From NCBI GenBank assembly GCA_013397455.1, contig VYZB01000212.1, positions 1,432,879-1,496,878 on the forward strand: a stretch of DNA of 64,000 nucleotides. The letters run 5' to 3'. Of this stretch, positions 25,801 through 39,300 are shown piece after piece. Made by a program: the position numbers and the translations under genes. Below the pieces are notes generated by a model, which saw only the letters and a list, made by a program, of their open reading frames with translations, did no database searches and had not been told where the DNA came from. Every line of letters begins with the position of its first letter. Within the stretch, counting starts at the first letter, position 1. This stretch comes from Crotophaga sulcirostris (taxonomy: Eukaryota > Chordata > Aves > Cuculiformes > Crotophagidae).

Positions 25801-28800
25801 AAAAATGATGACTTGTGTTTCAGTGAAGGCAACAAGCACTGAGGATCAGCTTCCCTGAACTGTATGGATACTGTCCCAGGAATCCATGATGTAAAATGGA
25901 GATCACTCACTCCCTACCAGAAATTTATCTTTGCTTTCTGACTTAATAGAATGTCAGTAAACCATTAATATTCTTAGTTTAATTACAGTTTTCTATACTG
26001 TGACTATCTTCTGTTTATTAAGTAGTTAATGCAAACCAGGAATTAGCAAATTAGCTCAGATGAGAAAGGATGGGAAGTATATGTCCACACTACCATGCGT
26101 ATTCCTGAAGTTTCTCTGCCAATTTGACTACGTAACTTTGTCTTTCTGAAGTTAGTCAAATACTCCCTTATGCAAAGGTTATCTGGACTTTCAACAAAAC
26201 ATAAGCAAGTAGATCACTTTATTACTTGTCATCTATGTGCATGGTAGATCATGTAAGAAACTCCCCTATTGAATACAATCTGGAAAAAAAACATAATTTT
26301 GATTATCTCACAATAAAATTTTAGTTTTCTGAAACATAGATCTTTTTTCACATAAAGATGTTACCTTTTCAGAGAACAGATTAAAGTAGTTCATTTCTCT
26401 ATATACACATTTAGACAATGTGTATGTGGTTACTTGCAAAATGTTTCTTCTGTTTGGTTCTTCACTTCCTAAATGACACAGAGTGAACCAGTTGAGCCAT
26501 GAAGCAAAGAAGCTGAGAATGACATGACAGTTAAAATTAAGAGCATAGTCAAAATTGAAAAGAACTGAAGACTTTTGGGAGACTTGAGCAATGTAAGATT
26601 TAGAATCTTTTTATAATTTATTAATCTGTAACAGGTGCCTATTTTTTTATTAATTCAACACTAGTTCATAGAAAAGGTAAGCAAGTTTATAATTTCTTTT
26701 TATTCTAGCATAATGAAAAAGAGAGAAAGTCAATGAAGTTGAAGGTGTACATATTTAAATCAGTAGGAAGGGAGTAGGAATTCAGAAGAATCAAATCTAC
26801 AAATTCATCATGGAATTCTTTGACATGGGCATGGTAGGAAATTCCAGGGGTCACATTTTTAACAGAATTCAGAAACAGCTAATGATGATACTACTAAGGA
26901 AATAAATCAACATTTACATTAGGAATGATAGTTCTGTTTATAAAAACAGAAGAAATTTATGCCCCTACATTGCAGGAAATAAGCCAACCATTTGCTCAGT
27001 AGGATTTAGAAAGAAGAAAAATGTTCCCCTACACTGATTTTTCAAATATTTTGCACTATAGAATGTTTTTTACTTCTTCTGAGGCATCTGGTACTGGCCA
27101 CTATTAGAGATGGGTTGGCTGGAAAGGACAAATTAACTAAATTAGGTTGGCAATTGTTACATTCCTATGACATCTGGTGTTTCTGCCACGTTACTGATAT
27201 GTCATTTTGACAAATTATATTACACCATGTGATAATAACTAGCAACATCATAAAATGTAAAAAATATAATCTGAAGTGACTCCATCAATTTAAAACAATC
27301 TGTTATTTTGTATAATCTGTCTGTTACACATTTAGAAAGATGTGAAGAATGAAAAAAACCAAGGTTAATCTGAGTCCAGATCTAACCTCTAAAAGATATT
27401 ACTGTTTCTACTCTGACAGATTTACTTCTATAGATGCAGATGTGAGCTACGAGCCATGAACAATGATTTAGGAACAACTAACCAAAAATGTAAAATCCTT
27501 TATGGAGCCAAGAACTGGGAGAAATTAATTTCCTGGCAGTATAAGATTATCATGACTATATTCGCTAATTTCAGTTCTGTTCATGATCCGATTCAAAGCA
27601 GAGAATGAGATCATACCACACTCTGAATGCAAATCATATGATTTGAACTGATTGAAAACTGATTATACTGAAGGATTTTGAGGACTAGTAGCTTAATTCC
27701 TGAGATGAATATATAAAGAGAATAAAGATGTTAAGCCAAAGAACTGGTATTTTAATTAAAAAGGTGTAATAAGATATTTAAAGAAAAACTAAAGCTAATT
27801 GACCTCTATTTGCCAAAGCGCTTTTTTTTTTTCCATGAGCTATTTGGAGTACATTCAAAGATTCAGATTCCTTTAATTTATTCACCAAGCTGTGGATTTT
27901 TAAGTAGCTGATTGATTTAGAACTGATTTTAGCAGTAAAATGCTCCAGAGGTATCAAAGTATATAGTTATAGATGAAGATGGCTGTGGAGACATTTAGAG
28001 CTTCTTATTGAGCTGCCTTTAAATAACTGATTTAAGGGTTTTTGGGGGGAAAGGATGTAGGTGACACCTAAAGGAATGGCTCTAGCTCTTATAGTGAGTG
28101 GACAACAACATAGTTATAAAATAAACCTTCTCATCACATGTGTCCATAATTCTGAGTTTAATGTGAATTCTTAGAGAATATTGACTAAACAAACACCTCA
28201 TCAAAGTAAATAAATTAAAATATGGTAACCAAACAAATATTGGTTTTGGATTTTAAAATAACAACTAAACTGAGCAGTTATTAGAGAGCATTATCATTGG
28301 TTACCTTTTGCTGCAAACCACTTTCTAAAATGGAAAAATCCACTCCTATTATTATATTGTAAATCAGTGATATTATCTAATATTTGAAACAGACTGACTG
28401 GAGAACAAGAATTTAGTTTTCTGAGAAATGTGGAAGTTCTCAATTGTACTTTTTTTTATTGATCAGAACAAAATCTAGATAATATTTGCATGCTAGCAGA
28501 ATTTTACACATTCTTGATAACTTGGCAGCCACCTAGGATTAGAAGTTGTGACATGTGGAGACAAACCATGTATTGTTATAGATTTGCATATCCTGTGTGA
28601 ATATTGTAAAAGTTGAAGCACTAAGTAGATAAAAATTACTTCCAGATATGTTTTGAATTTTGTTCTCCATTCTATTATTTTCTACACAAATTCATTACAT
28701 GTATTAAAAAATATACCTTTGTTTTTTCTTTGTGCAAATATAGAAATGTGGGGAATGTGGTTTGGTCTCAAAGTGCAACCAGTGTCTACTCCTGAGTTTT

Positions 28801-31800
28801 AAGCTTGTCTCTTTTTTTTTTTCTAGCATACTGGTGCTAAGAGTGTTTTCAAAAATACAATATCTCCTCCAAAAAAAAAAATCTTAGGAGGCACTATATA
28901 GCAAAGATGTCTCGATATGTATAGGCATATCTAAAATTCAGAAAAAATCTTCAAATATCTAAGAAGTCTTGAGGTTCATTATCTATTTACATTATAGATG
29001 CTGAAAAGATCTCTACTAGACTACTCAGGATTGTAATTTATTAGAAATACCTAAAACACAAAACTATGAACTGTAAGAGTTATTTTATTCCACCATTTAT
29101 ATTTAATGATGTGTAGTAATTACTCATTACTCAGTGCAAAATTTTGCGCAAAGACATGTAACTAAACTGCCTACTAAACACACATAGAAATACATCTACA
29201 AATCTGAAGCAAATTTGAGTTTTTTTTAATTCAATATATGAAATTATTATGTAGTAATAGTAACTTGAATAAACTAAAAGCAACACAGTTATCCTGAACT
29301 CTTTCCTCTGTGTGAGTAGATGAGTAAAGTCAAAAGGGAAAAAATCATTCTACCATGTTAATCTCATATTAAGAATTCACTTGCTGAGAGGACTTAAAGT
29401 TATCAAGAAAATTAATGTAAGAAAGCATGCAGAGTAGTAGAGGGCTTTCAGTCTATCTGAATAAAGGAAAAAAAAAGATGAAGCAAAAAAGACAGATTCC
29501 GGGTTTCAATCCAACTTGCATCTATACAGGTTTGTCTACTCTGCCATGGAACAGAAACTCTCATTTGCTGTCGATGTCAGTATAAGCCTTTGCTGGGAAG
29601 TAACTGGTTGACACTTATGGGAAAGGCAACCTGTTCTTACCTCCTTCTCTTATAACCCCAGGATTAATCTCAAAACTCTTCAGTAAGAGTTCCAGGAATA
29701 TGAAATAAATGCCCTTCATTTACCACTCAAATTTCAACTCTATATGGGGAGGTTTATCTGCATTGAGTATGTAAGAAAGTGGAGGATTTTCTTAGGTCAC
29801 TGAAATGCTTGTTACTACAAATTATCTGTTTATAACTTTGAGCTAAATTATCCCTCTGAAACACTGATGCATATGGTTTCCACTTACCAATGTACACTCC
29901 AAGAGTTACTCTGCTTACATGTGCGACTCTGACTCTGAGATTTTGTTGCCTGCATGATGCCTGGTCACAAGGATCTTTGTGAGATCAGACATCCACACTT
30001 TGGAAGATTCATCAAACTGAGATGTTATAAATGCCTTATCCCAGGGAATTACTGTGGTATCGGTCTAAATAAATCACTAATAATAACAAACAAAATATTT
30101 ACACTGTTCTGTGAAACTATCTTGAGTGAACATCTTTCAGGGGCAGCAGTCCTCGGAAAAATCATGACAGTATTGATGAGCAGAGGCAGACTGTCAAATA
30201 GATAGGTACAGCTCTGATATATGGTTGAAGGACTGCTCCCTTGCTTTCAATGCTCCTCCTCAGAGGGGAGCCTAGGTGTGGCTAGATCTGATCTTAGTCC
30301 CAGACTTGCTCAACTGGTCATGTCTAAAAGATCATGTGATCTTCCCTACTTCCTCTTTAGGAGGTGAAGATATTTTCCCTGCTCTCTTTTTAGGAGGGTA
30401 ATAGAAGATATATATGTGTTAGCCACCAGTCAAAAGTAGTGTTACCATCAAAGTCCCCTCATCAACTGCCACCCACAGGTCTGCTGTCAGAGCCCCTCAC
30501 TGGCTTTTCACAACAGGTTAATACTTGCTACCAGACAGCCAGATAAGCTGCCACCAGAAAAGTTAAACAGTTTCACAGTGCCTGTTAGAACTCTCCCTGA
30601 GACAATTTTGCAATGCTGAAATAGCAGATAATATTTTTAAAGCAACAGATAAAACAAGTTAGGAATCACCATTTATAAATTCACTTGCTGCATTAGTGCT
30701 AGATAATTACAATTGGCTTAGAACGGTAATATACATATCAGATGTAACAACTGAAACTTGAGTGAGTAGTTATCTTTCCAGGCAACATCCCACAAAGTCA
30801 GAAGTGTGACTCTTACCAAAAAGGTGTTCCTTATTGGAGAGTAAGAGAGCTCTATCAGCCAGGTAAGGTAATCATTTGACTCCTCCCCAACAAAAGGGTT
30901 TTCAGGTTCAAACTTTATACTTTTGTGGCACCTCTTGGCGATGTGGGACTAAATCAACTATTATGTGTTAATTGGCTCTTGACAAGGCCTGTTGTGTCAT
31001 CAGAAGCGGGGCTCAGCTTTTGGCATGCCCTCAGGGCAAAGAGCTCAGCTGTTCTTAACAGAAGCAACATCAGGTTGTGAGGCCTCCCTCTCAGCCCAGA
31101 TGTCACTCAGCTGATTTGAGCATTAGACCACCAGCTCATTGATCTGTCTTTCAATAACAAGTAGTTCAAGTTGAGCCACTCAATTTTGCAAAGTCACGGT
31201 TACTTTGGTGTTTGCCTCCTCTTGCAAGACTGGCCTTAGCAAGTCTGGGCAAGTCCATCATCTCACACAGATCTACATTAGTATGGGAAATTTGGGGATG
31301 TTGGAGGTCAGTAAATGTGTCTACCTACAGTATCAGGTATTTAAAATAAATTGTTTGTGAATTAAGAGCAGCCCAAGTATAAATCAGTCACTATGTTGAC
31401 TGTAACTTCAAATAATTTTAAAAAGTTGAGAAAAATTTGATAGATCCAAGAACCACACTCAAACAAAATAAAAGGTGAAATCCATCACACGAAAGCATAA
31501 AAATGTCTTTCAGACACTCCTGCTTTACTTATTCAGTGCTGTAAGTATGGAACTTATGTGGGGTTTTTCTCTTATCATTGAGCTCTTTAATAATTTGTGT
31601 GGTTCTCTGGACATTAGCAACACAAGAAATCTATGTCTTCCATGAGTCAAATTTCTCTGTAAAATCACAACCTTTAAAAAATTGCTGGAGTTCTTGTGCC
31701 TTTCAGCATACCATCTACAGAAGTAGGAGGGAGGAACTTTGCTAAGTTAACTCAAAGCAACTCAGATAGGATTTTATGTGTACAGACATTGCACATAATG

Positions 31801-34800
31801 AAATAACAGGATTACAGGGAATGTATTCTATCATTATCAACTCTGGGGAAAAATTCACATTAAATATTGTTTGAGTTGCCATACTGATTATGTTGTTCAT
31901 TTAGCAAAATGTCTACATGGTTCAATTTAAGTTGAGAACAGGTCTAAGATATTAAAAATAAAAATATTGGGACATAAAAACTTTGTGAGAAATAATGACA
32001 CAAAACCCACAGTATCACAACACTTTAATCTTTTCAACCATTTTGTGTCCCTAATGTAGCTCAAATTACAATAGGTTATGCACTGTAATGAAAGAGAGAA
32101 GGTAACAGATAAAGAAGATCGGGACTGAAATAGGCTTTTTGGATTTATAATATTGAAATCCGTGCCTCAATTTAAAATGAATGAAGAAATGGAATTATAC
32201 AAGCATTTGAAGAATAGGTGAAAGGGGAAACTTTGAATCTTGAAGAAAGGTAGGACTATGCTGCAGCTTAAAAAGAAGAGTTATTTCAGGTCATACAAAG
32301 AAATCACCATCTCCAGCTTAACACCTCCAGAAGCAAGAAACAGAGGATGCCTGAGGAAGAGGGATAGGTCAGGTACAGGACACTGTGATAATTTTCAGAG
32401 CTGCTTCCAAGCTCCCTGCCATTGTTATCTGAAGAACTTCCCTGTTCAGAGCTGGTATTTATTAGTTTCCGTGATCTTTATTTTCACTGTTTGTCCAGTT
32501 GGTTTTTTTGAGTCTCTGTAATGATTCACTCTCTGTAGCAAGGAGTCCTAAAACATAAATAAAGGAGTGAAGAAGTATCTCCTTTTGCATGTTTTAAATG
32601 TCAACTGCAATTTTGATGCCATCATTTCTAGACGTTTTATTAGATGAAGAGCAAGACTAAGAGCAATAGCTTTCTGTTCAATTTCTTCTTTCGTTCTTGC
32701 TTTTTATTATAGTCATTCAGTTGCCTTTGTCTCAGCCTGGAGAGTCCTGGTGTACTTGGTCATTTCTCACAAGGAATTTGGGAGAAATTACCCTCTTCTA
32801 CCAATCTCGTTCTTTGTGAATACATCTAAGAATGACAATGCAGCTTCATCTCCCTCCTGACTATCAGATTTTAATCTTCATTAGTTATAAGTCTTACATG
32901 TAGGTGAAATATGTGCTTTTATGGACTTCAGAATACACAGCCATTTTCCAGGAAATTTGTCTCAGAGATAAAATATCCACTGTTATATATTTCCCAAGTA
33001 ACTTCACTGTTTTTTTAATCTTGGACATTTCAGTCATACAATCAGAGAACAGAAGATAGGGCTATTTAACTAGGGTCACCTGTCACTCACTTATCAATGG
33101 AAAATGTCAAGTAGTAGAATCAAAATGAAAATTCAAAAGCTGGCATTTCCTTCTACTAGACTATTTGATCAAGGCTAACAACACACTGAGGCTGAGAAAT
33201 TTGTCACACTTTGTTAAAAATGGTGAATGAGAAAGAACAGAAAAAATTTTCTTTAGCTATTTATGCAAAATAATTTAATGAGCTCTTGGCAAACATGTAG
33301 TAAGGCTGAGTGAGCATTTCATTCTCCCAGCTGGCTGCCTTAACAATCCATATCCCCTTACATGTTGCAGTCTTACCTACATGAAGTCACATAAAGAAGT
33401 TGGTAGACATTTGTAGGGATAAAAAATATATGTGTTGAGGAGATTATATATGGATTTAACAGGTGATATTTAGCTGAAATATTTTTTTTGTTAATCATTA
33501 CACAAGTACTTTTCAGAACAAATTCTATCCATTATCTTCATATAGATAAGTGTGATATAGTGGGATTGAGGCAATGTACCACTTCTGCTTTTTTCTTTCC
33601 CAGAACTAGGAAACATTGAGATTCAACAGGTCAAAGGTATTAATAGATCTGAAGGCTAGGATGTTTAGCTAAACCCAATGGTTAAGCCTAAAATATTTAC
33701 AGTCAAACCAGATTCCTGCCTACTTTTCTTAGAAGGAGAAAAATCCATACTTTCCCATAAATAAATCCCTGTATGGGACATTCTCTTTGTATTCAAACTG
33801 GCAAAGCACTATGTGCTACTTAGGCACACTGACTTGGTGTGATAGGCATTATCTGTTGCTGCGAAGTCAAGTGCAGACTGCCTCATATAAATAAAAAACA
33901 AGGCTGAAAATTGCACAACTGTAGTCATAGTGAGACACCTTAACCATACTGCCACCTGTCCCACTCTGCTAGGTTATGCAATAGCAGATTTCAGTCCTTG
34001 GAAGAAGGAACAAACCCTGAATCTCATAAACACTGGCAAGATCAATAATGGAAATTAATTTTGCATCTCAGATGTCAACTTACTCTTTGAACTGTTTAGA
34101 GAGAAAGACAACAATGTCCTTCCAAAGCCATCACCTAGCACTGACATTTGCCAAGTATAACTCCAAATGGAGATAGACATAATTCTTATAACTTGTACTG
34201 ACTTGAGTTCTCATTGTAGTGTTATACGCCTGATAAGTGATTCCTCGTATACCGAATAACCTGATGGAATTCAAGGGGAGGCTTTGCTGAACCAGGCTTC
34301 TTTTTTTGGTGGAATCTAATGTGACTTTTTACAAAAAGAAAATGAAAAAATCATAGGTAATTCTAAATCTGTATAACAGAAAAACATATCTTCAATAGTG
34401 CAGCTGACTTATTTTTGAACATTTGGAAACATTGACTGTAATTATTGTTTAATTAGATTGCACTGAACCAAAGCCGTAGTGGAAAAGGAACATTAACTTT
34501 GTTTGCTGTTCTACCGACATTCATGAAGCTAGCCATGTCCTTACTAAACTTGATCCATGTATCATAATCAACTAGCTAAAGAAACTGTGAGGATTATTTG
34601 GCATAACAGAAACTAGTCACGAAAAAAAGACGAGACAAAATTTTACAATTTTGCCTTATATTGTCTTTTACAGACCTTATAGAAAAACAGTTAAGGATCT
34701 ATGAAATTCCTTTTTTTTAATGCTGAGACAAATACCAAATTCTTCTGACGTGCTCTTTTTCATATTTCTGCAATACGAATAACTTAAAAGATATTTTGAA

Positions 34801-35194
34801 ATTCCCTTCGTTTTCTTTATTATGAAAAAAGACAGGTTGTTTTATTTTTCCATTGAGCAAGGATTGGCAAAGAAAACAATCCCGAATAAAAGAAAAAGTG
34901 GACTTTCTTTTAAATATAAGGTCAATTCTTAGTGGGGAAGAGCGTTACTCTTAGCATTGGTAAATATGGTTCATCTTGTATTAAACACTTTGAGTAGACT
35001 GCTGTCAGATGTGATTTGTCTGTACAGTATTGGTGGTTTCCAGTCCTAAACAAGGCAAATAAATAATCCTAAAACTTATTTGTTTTGGATATTATAAAAC
35101 ACTAGCAATGAAAGATATTTGTAGGCTGCATTTCCAGAAAAAGTGTAGCCTTGTTTTTAAAGCACTTCCCATAGAGTAGAAGTTGTTGAACAGA
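19826..35194. other. long AT-rich stretch, no confirmed gene
   Basis: About 15 kb with no recognised gene, RNA gene or recent transposon. The one compositional departure is the block at 30200-31290, listed separately. An open frame at 32240-32521 begins with TTG, not ATG; its first ATG is at 32258. It encodes a basic N-terminal part and a terminal hydrophobic stretch, with no known family. I see nothing else to report. Confidence 0.55.
30200..31290. repeat. unclassified repeat-like block, possibly an old retroelement
   Basis: This block of about 1.1 kb is less AT-rich than its flanks and looks like decayed interspersed repeat. On the minus strand, 31228 to about 31079 reads as a largely open, heptad-like helical segment (for example VAQLELLVIERQINELVV) broken by two in-frame stops. 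That could be the remnant of a gag-like or other coiled-coil retroelement protein. No terminal repeats, target duplications or polymerase motifs are visible, so the assignment is weak. Confidence 0.25.
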
Positions 35195-36364
35195 GGATAG
35201 AAGGTTGGTAGATGAGCAGTGGATGTAGTCCACCTAGACTTCAGTAAGGCTTTCAACACTGTTTCCCATGAGATTCTCATAGAGAAGCTGAGGAAGTACG
35301 GGCAGGATGAGCAGACAGCAAGGTGAATTGAAAACTGACTAACCAGAAAGGCCCAGGGCGTGGTGATCAGTGGCATGAAGTCTCGTTGGAGAGAAGTAAC
35401 TTGGTGTACCTCAGAAGTCAGTTCTGGGTCCAATCCTGCTTAGTGTCTTCATTATCATGATCTGATAATGGGGCAGGATATACCCACAGCAAGTTTGCTG
35501 ATGACAGAAACAGGGAGGAGTGACTGATATGCAAGAGGGTTGTGCTGCCATCCAGAGGCAGCATCTTGACAGGCTGGAGAAATGGGCTGACAGTAACCTC
35601 ATCAAGTTCACCCAGGGGAAGTGCAAAAGCCTGCACCTAGGAAGGAACAGCCCCATGCACCACTGTATGCTAGGACCCAGCTGTCTGGGAAAACAGCTTT
35701 GCAGAAAAGAACCAAGGGGTCCTGGTGAACATCATCAAGGTGATGATGAACCAGAAATGTGCCGTTGTGGCAAAGAAGGTGAATTGTGTCTTGGGCTGCA
35801 TTAGGAGGATTGTTACCAACAGGCCAAGAGAGGGGATGCTTCCCTTTTATTCAGCACTGCTGGGGCCACACCTGGAGTACTGTGTCCAGCTCTGGGTTCC
35901 CCGTTACAAGTGACATGTGGAGCTACTGGAGAGAAAATTCAACTAAAGGCAGCTAAGATGATTAAGGGAATGAAACATTTCTTATATGAGGAAAAGCTGA
36001 GTGAGCTGGACCTGTTCAGTCTGAAGAAGAGGATTCTTGGAGATGTCTCATCAATGTGTACAAATATCTGAGGGGAGGGTAAAAAGAGGATGGAGCCAGG
36101 CTCTTTTCAGTGGAGTCCAGTGACAGGATAAGAGGCAATGGGCACAAACTGAGACATGGGAGGATCCATCTGAACATCAGCAAACACTTTTACTGTGAGG
36201 GTGACCAAGCAGTGGACAGGGAGGCTGTGGAGTCTCTGGTTTTGGAGGTATTCAAAAGCTGTCTGGACATGGTCTTGGGAACCGGCAGTAGGCGGCCCTG
36301 TTTGAGCAGGGATGTTGGACCGGTTGACCTCTAGAGGTCCCTTCCAAGCTCAGTCATTCTGTGA
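35195..36364 (+). mobile_element. CR1 LINE copy 3, 5'-truncated
   Basis: A plus-strand CR1 of about 1.17 kb. It begins in the reverse-transcriptase domain at motif A (DVVHLDFSKAFNTVSH-like reading at about 35222-35270). It continues through the thumb and C-terminal region and ends at about 36364 with a single ATTCTGTGA-type terminus, not ATTCTATG repeats. Many stops and frameshifts separate the readable pieces (35520-35804, 35725-35913, 36110-36334). The terminus and the CTAGAGGTCCCTTCC text before it suggest a subfamily different from copies 1, 2 and 5. Confidence 0.94.
35222..35940 (+). pseudogene. CR1 reverse transcriptase remnant (copy 3)
   Basis: Degenerate ORF2 coding sequence. Motif A is readable near 35230-35260 with its catalytic aspartate codon intact, and the next identifiable block is DRLEKWADSNLIKFTQGKCK (about 35572-35631). 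The region where the FADD-type catalytic motif C should lie (about 35490-35520) still shows a GCTGATGACAGAA-like remnant but is out of frame with its flanks. Further on, [19 protein letters not shown] is readable at about 35840-35900. Multiple frameshifts and stops make it non-functional. Confidence 0.88.
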
Positions 36365-39300
36365 AGACTTTTTTTTTCTGTAATAAATAAAGTAGCTTTC
36401 CCATAAAATATTAAATAGTCACATCTTTATCTGATATCTTTCCTGACATTGATATTGTTGCCTTTCCACATCCTTGTTGAAAACCTAAGAGAAACAACAG
36501 GAGGTCATCAAATATTAACCAGCGCTGCAATGGAATCCCTTATGCTGGTCATCTCAACAAAGACCAAATGTAATATATATAAAAACTAGAATAGGAATCA
36601 GGAACTGTGAAACACTTCTTTTTTTCTTAATTACAAGAGCTTTTTTTGCTCTCGATAACGCTAGTATTATCTCTTTGTCCAATGGTAACCAACCCAACAC
36701 AACTGACAGCAGGAAATAAGTACTGAGTAACTAACAAGATGCTGCCAACATAAGTCCTGAAAATAAGCGGCATTCAGTTCTTTTTCAGTATTTAATTTCC
36801 TCATCACCACTAGATACAGAGTAGCTGGGTTTCCCTTTTTACTGGAGAAGTACGTTAAACTTGCTATTTTACTTTGTCATTGTCATTATTTAAAGAGTAA
36901 TTATAGCTATGCCTGTTAGCACAATTCTGTTATAATCCCTGTTTTTCAAGAGTTTATGACTCAGTGAATTTAATTCCCACTGGAATGGAGCGCAGCCTAC
37001 AAGATGTCAACCTGGTTGCAATTTGTTCCTAAAAGGCTTATTTAAATAGATTAAACCATATTATTTGACATTGCAATCCAAAACCAGAAAGTTCTTTCCA
37101 CAGATTTTAGATGCCTGCATGACCTACTCCAGACACATGATTTTAAGAAATTGTAAGTAATGAGACATAAATCTTCAAATAAGGACTTCTTGTCTTCTTC
37201 TATATTGGAAGACTTTAAGCAGCAGATTTATTTATCTCTAAAAAGAAGCTACTGCAGATCCTATTTTTAATAAGGTGACGCATAGACTACACTTCCATGA
37301 GCCAGCTGGTACACTGACACCAGAGAAATAAATTATTTCTCTAATTAGAAATGTTTTGATTTTCAATGTTGGAACCCTGAAACAAGTAAAGTTCTCCCAA
37401 TCATGGAGCTACAGTACAGATTACGCTAGGTACAGTACGGTCAGCATGTCCTTTAATGACCTTGCTATTGTGTTTTTACAATGTCCACAGTGTGTCTCAG
37501 AATAACTTTTTACACATTTCAGCTGATTCAGCTGCGTTTGATTTCATATGTAGTTGGATATAAAAAGCCTTTTGGGGTTTCTTTGAACTGGAAAGGAAAA
37601 TGTGAGTAAGCCAAGAAATATTGAAAGAGAAAATAAAGAAATTGAGAACAGTATCTACTGAAATTGTCCCATTTTGCACAACTGTAAATGTAATGTAGCA
37701 AAAAAGTCTTCCTAGGGCCTTCTAGAAACATTTTCTTCTGTCCATTAGACTAACATAACTTGTCTTAAATTAATTCACTGTCTGGGTATTCTGAAATATG
37801 ATCACTCTGGTCTTGTCCCACTAATTTCTAGTTTCTGTTCTTTAAAATCCTCTGTCATTACCTATACTTCTCACTCTGCAAAAGAAAGAAAAAGAAAAAA
37901 AATATATGTAGTCAGCCAATTAAATACAAGAATTATGCAAAACACTTAAATTTGTTCCCTGTACAAAGGACAGGATTTAGGTCCTGAGGAGGAATTTAAA
38001 GAGTTGCAAGTTTTTTAGGTAGCCTCAGGGTTGTGAGTATCATGGTATTCTGTTTATATGACCATGTATGGCAGAAACAGGAAGAATTGTGTGGCTTGAA
38101 GTGGAAGACTAGCACTGTTAGAAATAGGCAAACAGTAACAGGCAACAGAGTTCTGAAGAAATCACTGAGTTTTTGCTCATGATGTAACCATGAAGAAAAC
38201 AGAATAGAGTTTAGGGCGGAAAGCTGGAGAAGAAGCTAACCTTTCCACGAAATCCTGGAAATCCAAGGCCTTATAGAGGCATCTCTACTGTTGGTCAAGG
38301 TAGTTTGGGGTTCTTCAACAGCATAGCCACGTTGATACAGTGCTGGATAGGCTTATACGCTTTGCTTCTCATTTGGACTGGTAAGACTGGTCCCATGTCG
38401 TGTTGCATATGCACCCTTGATCTTGAAGGTGATCTCTACATTTTGCTGAGGTGTCTCTATACTTCACTGACTTGTACAGTTTCCTCACAGATAACTCTTC
38501 TCACCTCCTCAAATATTTCATGAGTGATGACATTAGGAGTGAAAATGAAATCAATCTCATCAATGAAGAAATATTGAGTGTGTAGGTAAGAGACACATAT
38601 AAAAAAGAAATTCACTTGTGAAAGAAGTAGTAGTTTTAATGCCAGAGTGCAAGAAATCACAATAATCAGAGGCTACATGTGAAAGTGTATAAGAACAAGG
38701 AGCTCAGTGGAAAACTAATGATGGCATACCCTACCTCTTGTTAGGAACATAAAATTTACCTAGAACCTGAATTCCAAAATCATCTCAATTTAAGACAGCA
38801 AATTACAGAGAGATAGCCACAAACAGTGTGCAAACGGCAGTCTCCATGGCTGAGTGACATATCCCCTCACAATTCCAAATAGACTCTTCTCATTATCTTA
38901 GTATGCTGAACTTTAAAAGAAGCACACTACATTACTTTAAATAGTATCTCATCTATTTTGGGAGTTTTAAAGTCAGTTGTACAAAATGAGCTAAGGAAAT
39001 CCAGACAGTATCATTTGTTAAAATCAAGCCATGCAAATTCAACAGTAAATATACAGGAATCTTGAAGAATTGTAGTCTTTATACCATAATGTTAAAATAA
39101 TGTTTGTCTTATACTGTACTCTTAATCTGTTTTATGATAGTTTCTTAAAAAGAGTTAAATCAATATCTGATCACCAACTACACTGGAGAATCTGAAATAT
39201 TTAGGCACCCACACCTGTTACATTCAGTTAAGAATCTGACATCTGAACGTTACACAACAATAAGCCTCAAACTACCGAAATGGGAGAAGTGAAAAAAGTG

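Noticed and set aside
30900..30920. GGTTCAAACT, like a tRNA B box
   Set aside because: No matching A box, acceptor stem or cloverleaf could be drawn around it.
30990..31012. A TGTGTCATCAGAAGCGGGG stretch resembling a retroviral tRNA-Leu primer binding site
   Set aside because: It has an insertion relative to a tRNA-Leu 3' end, no LTR boundary beside it, and the coiled-coil reading nearby lies on the opposite strand.
35092..35433. 113-codon minus-strand frame
   Set aside because: It overlaps CR1 copy 3 in antisense and has no protein family features.
38270..38320. Short collagen-like reading (GLGFPGFRGK) on the minus strand
   Set aside because: It is preceded by a stop, has only two or three Gly-X-Y triplets and an atypical donor.
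38457..38660. Minus-strand frame containing FIDEID, like an AAA ATPase Walker B motif
   Set aside because: No Walker A or other AAA motifs precede it and the following residues do not fit the family; six residues are too few.
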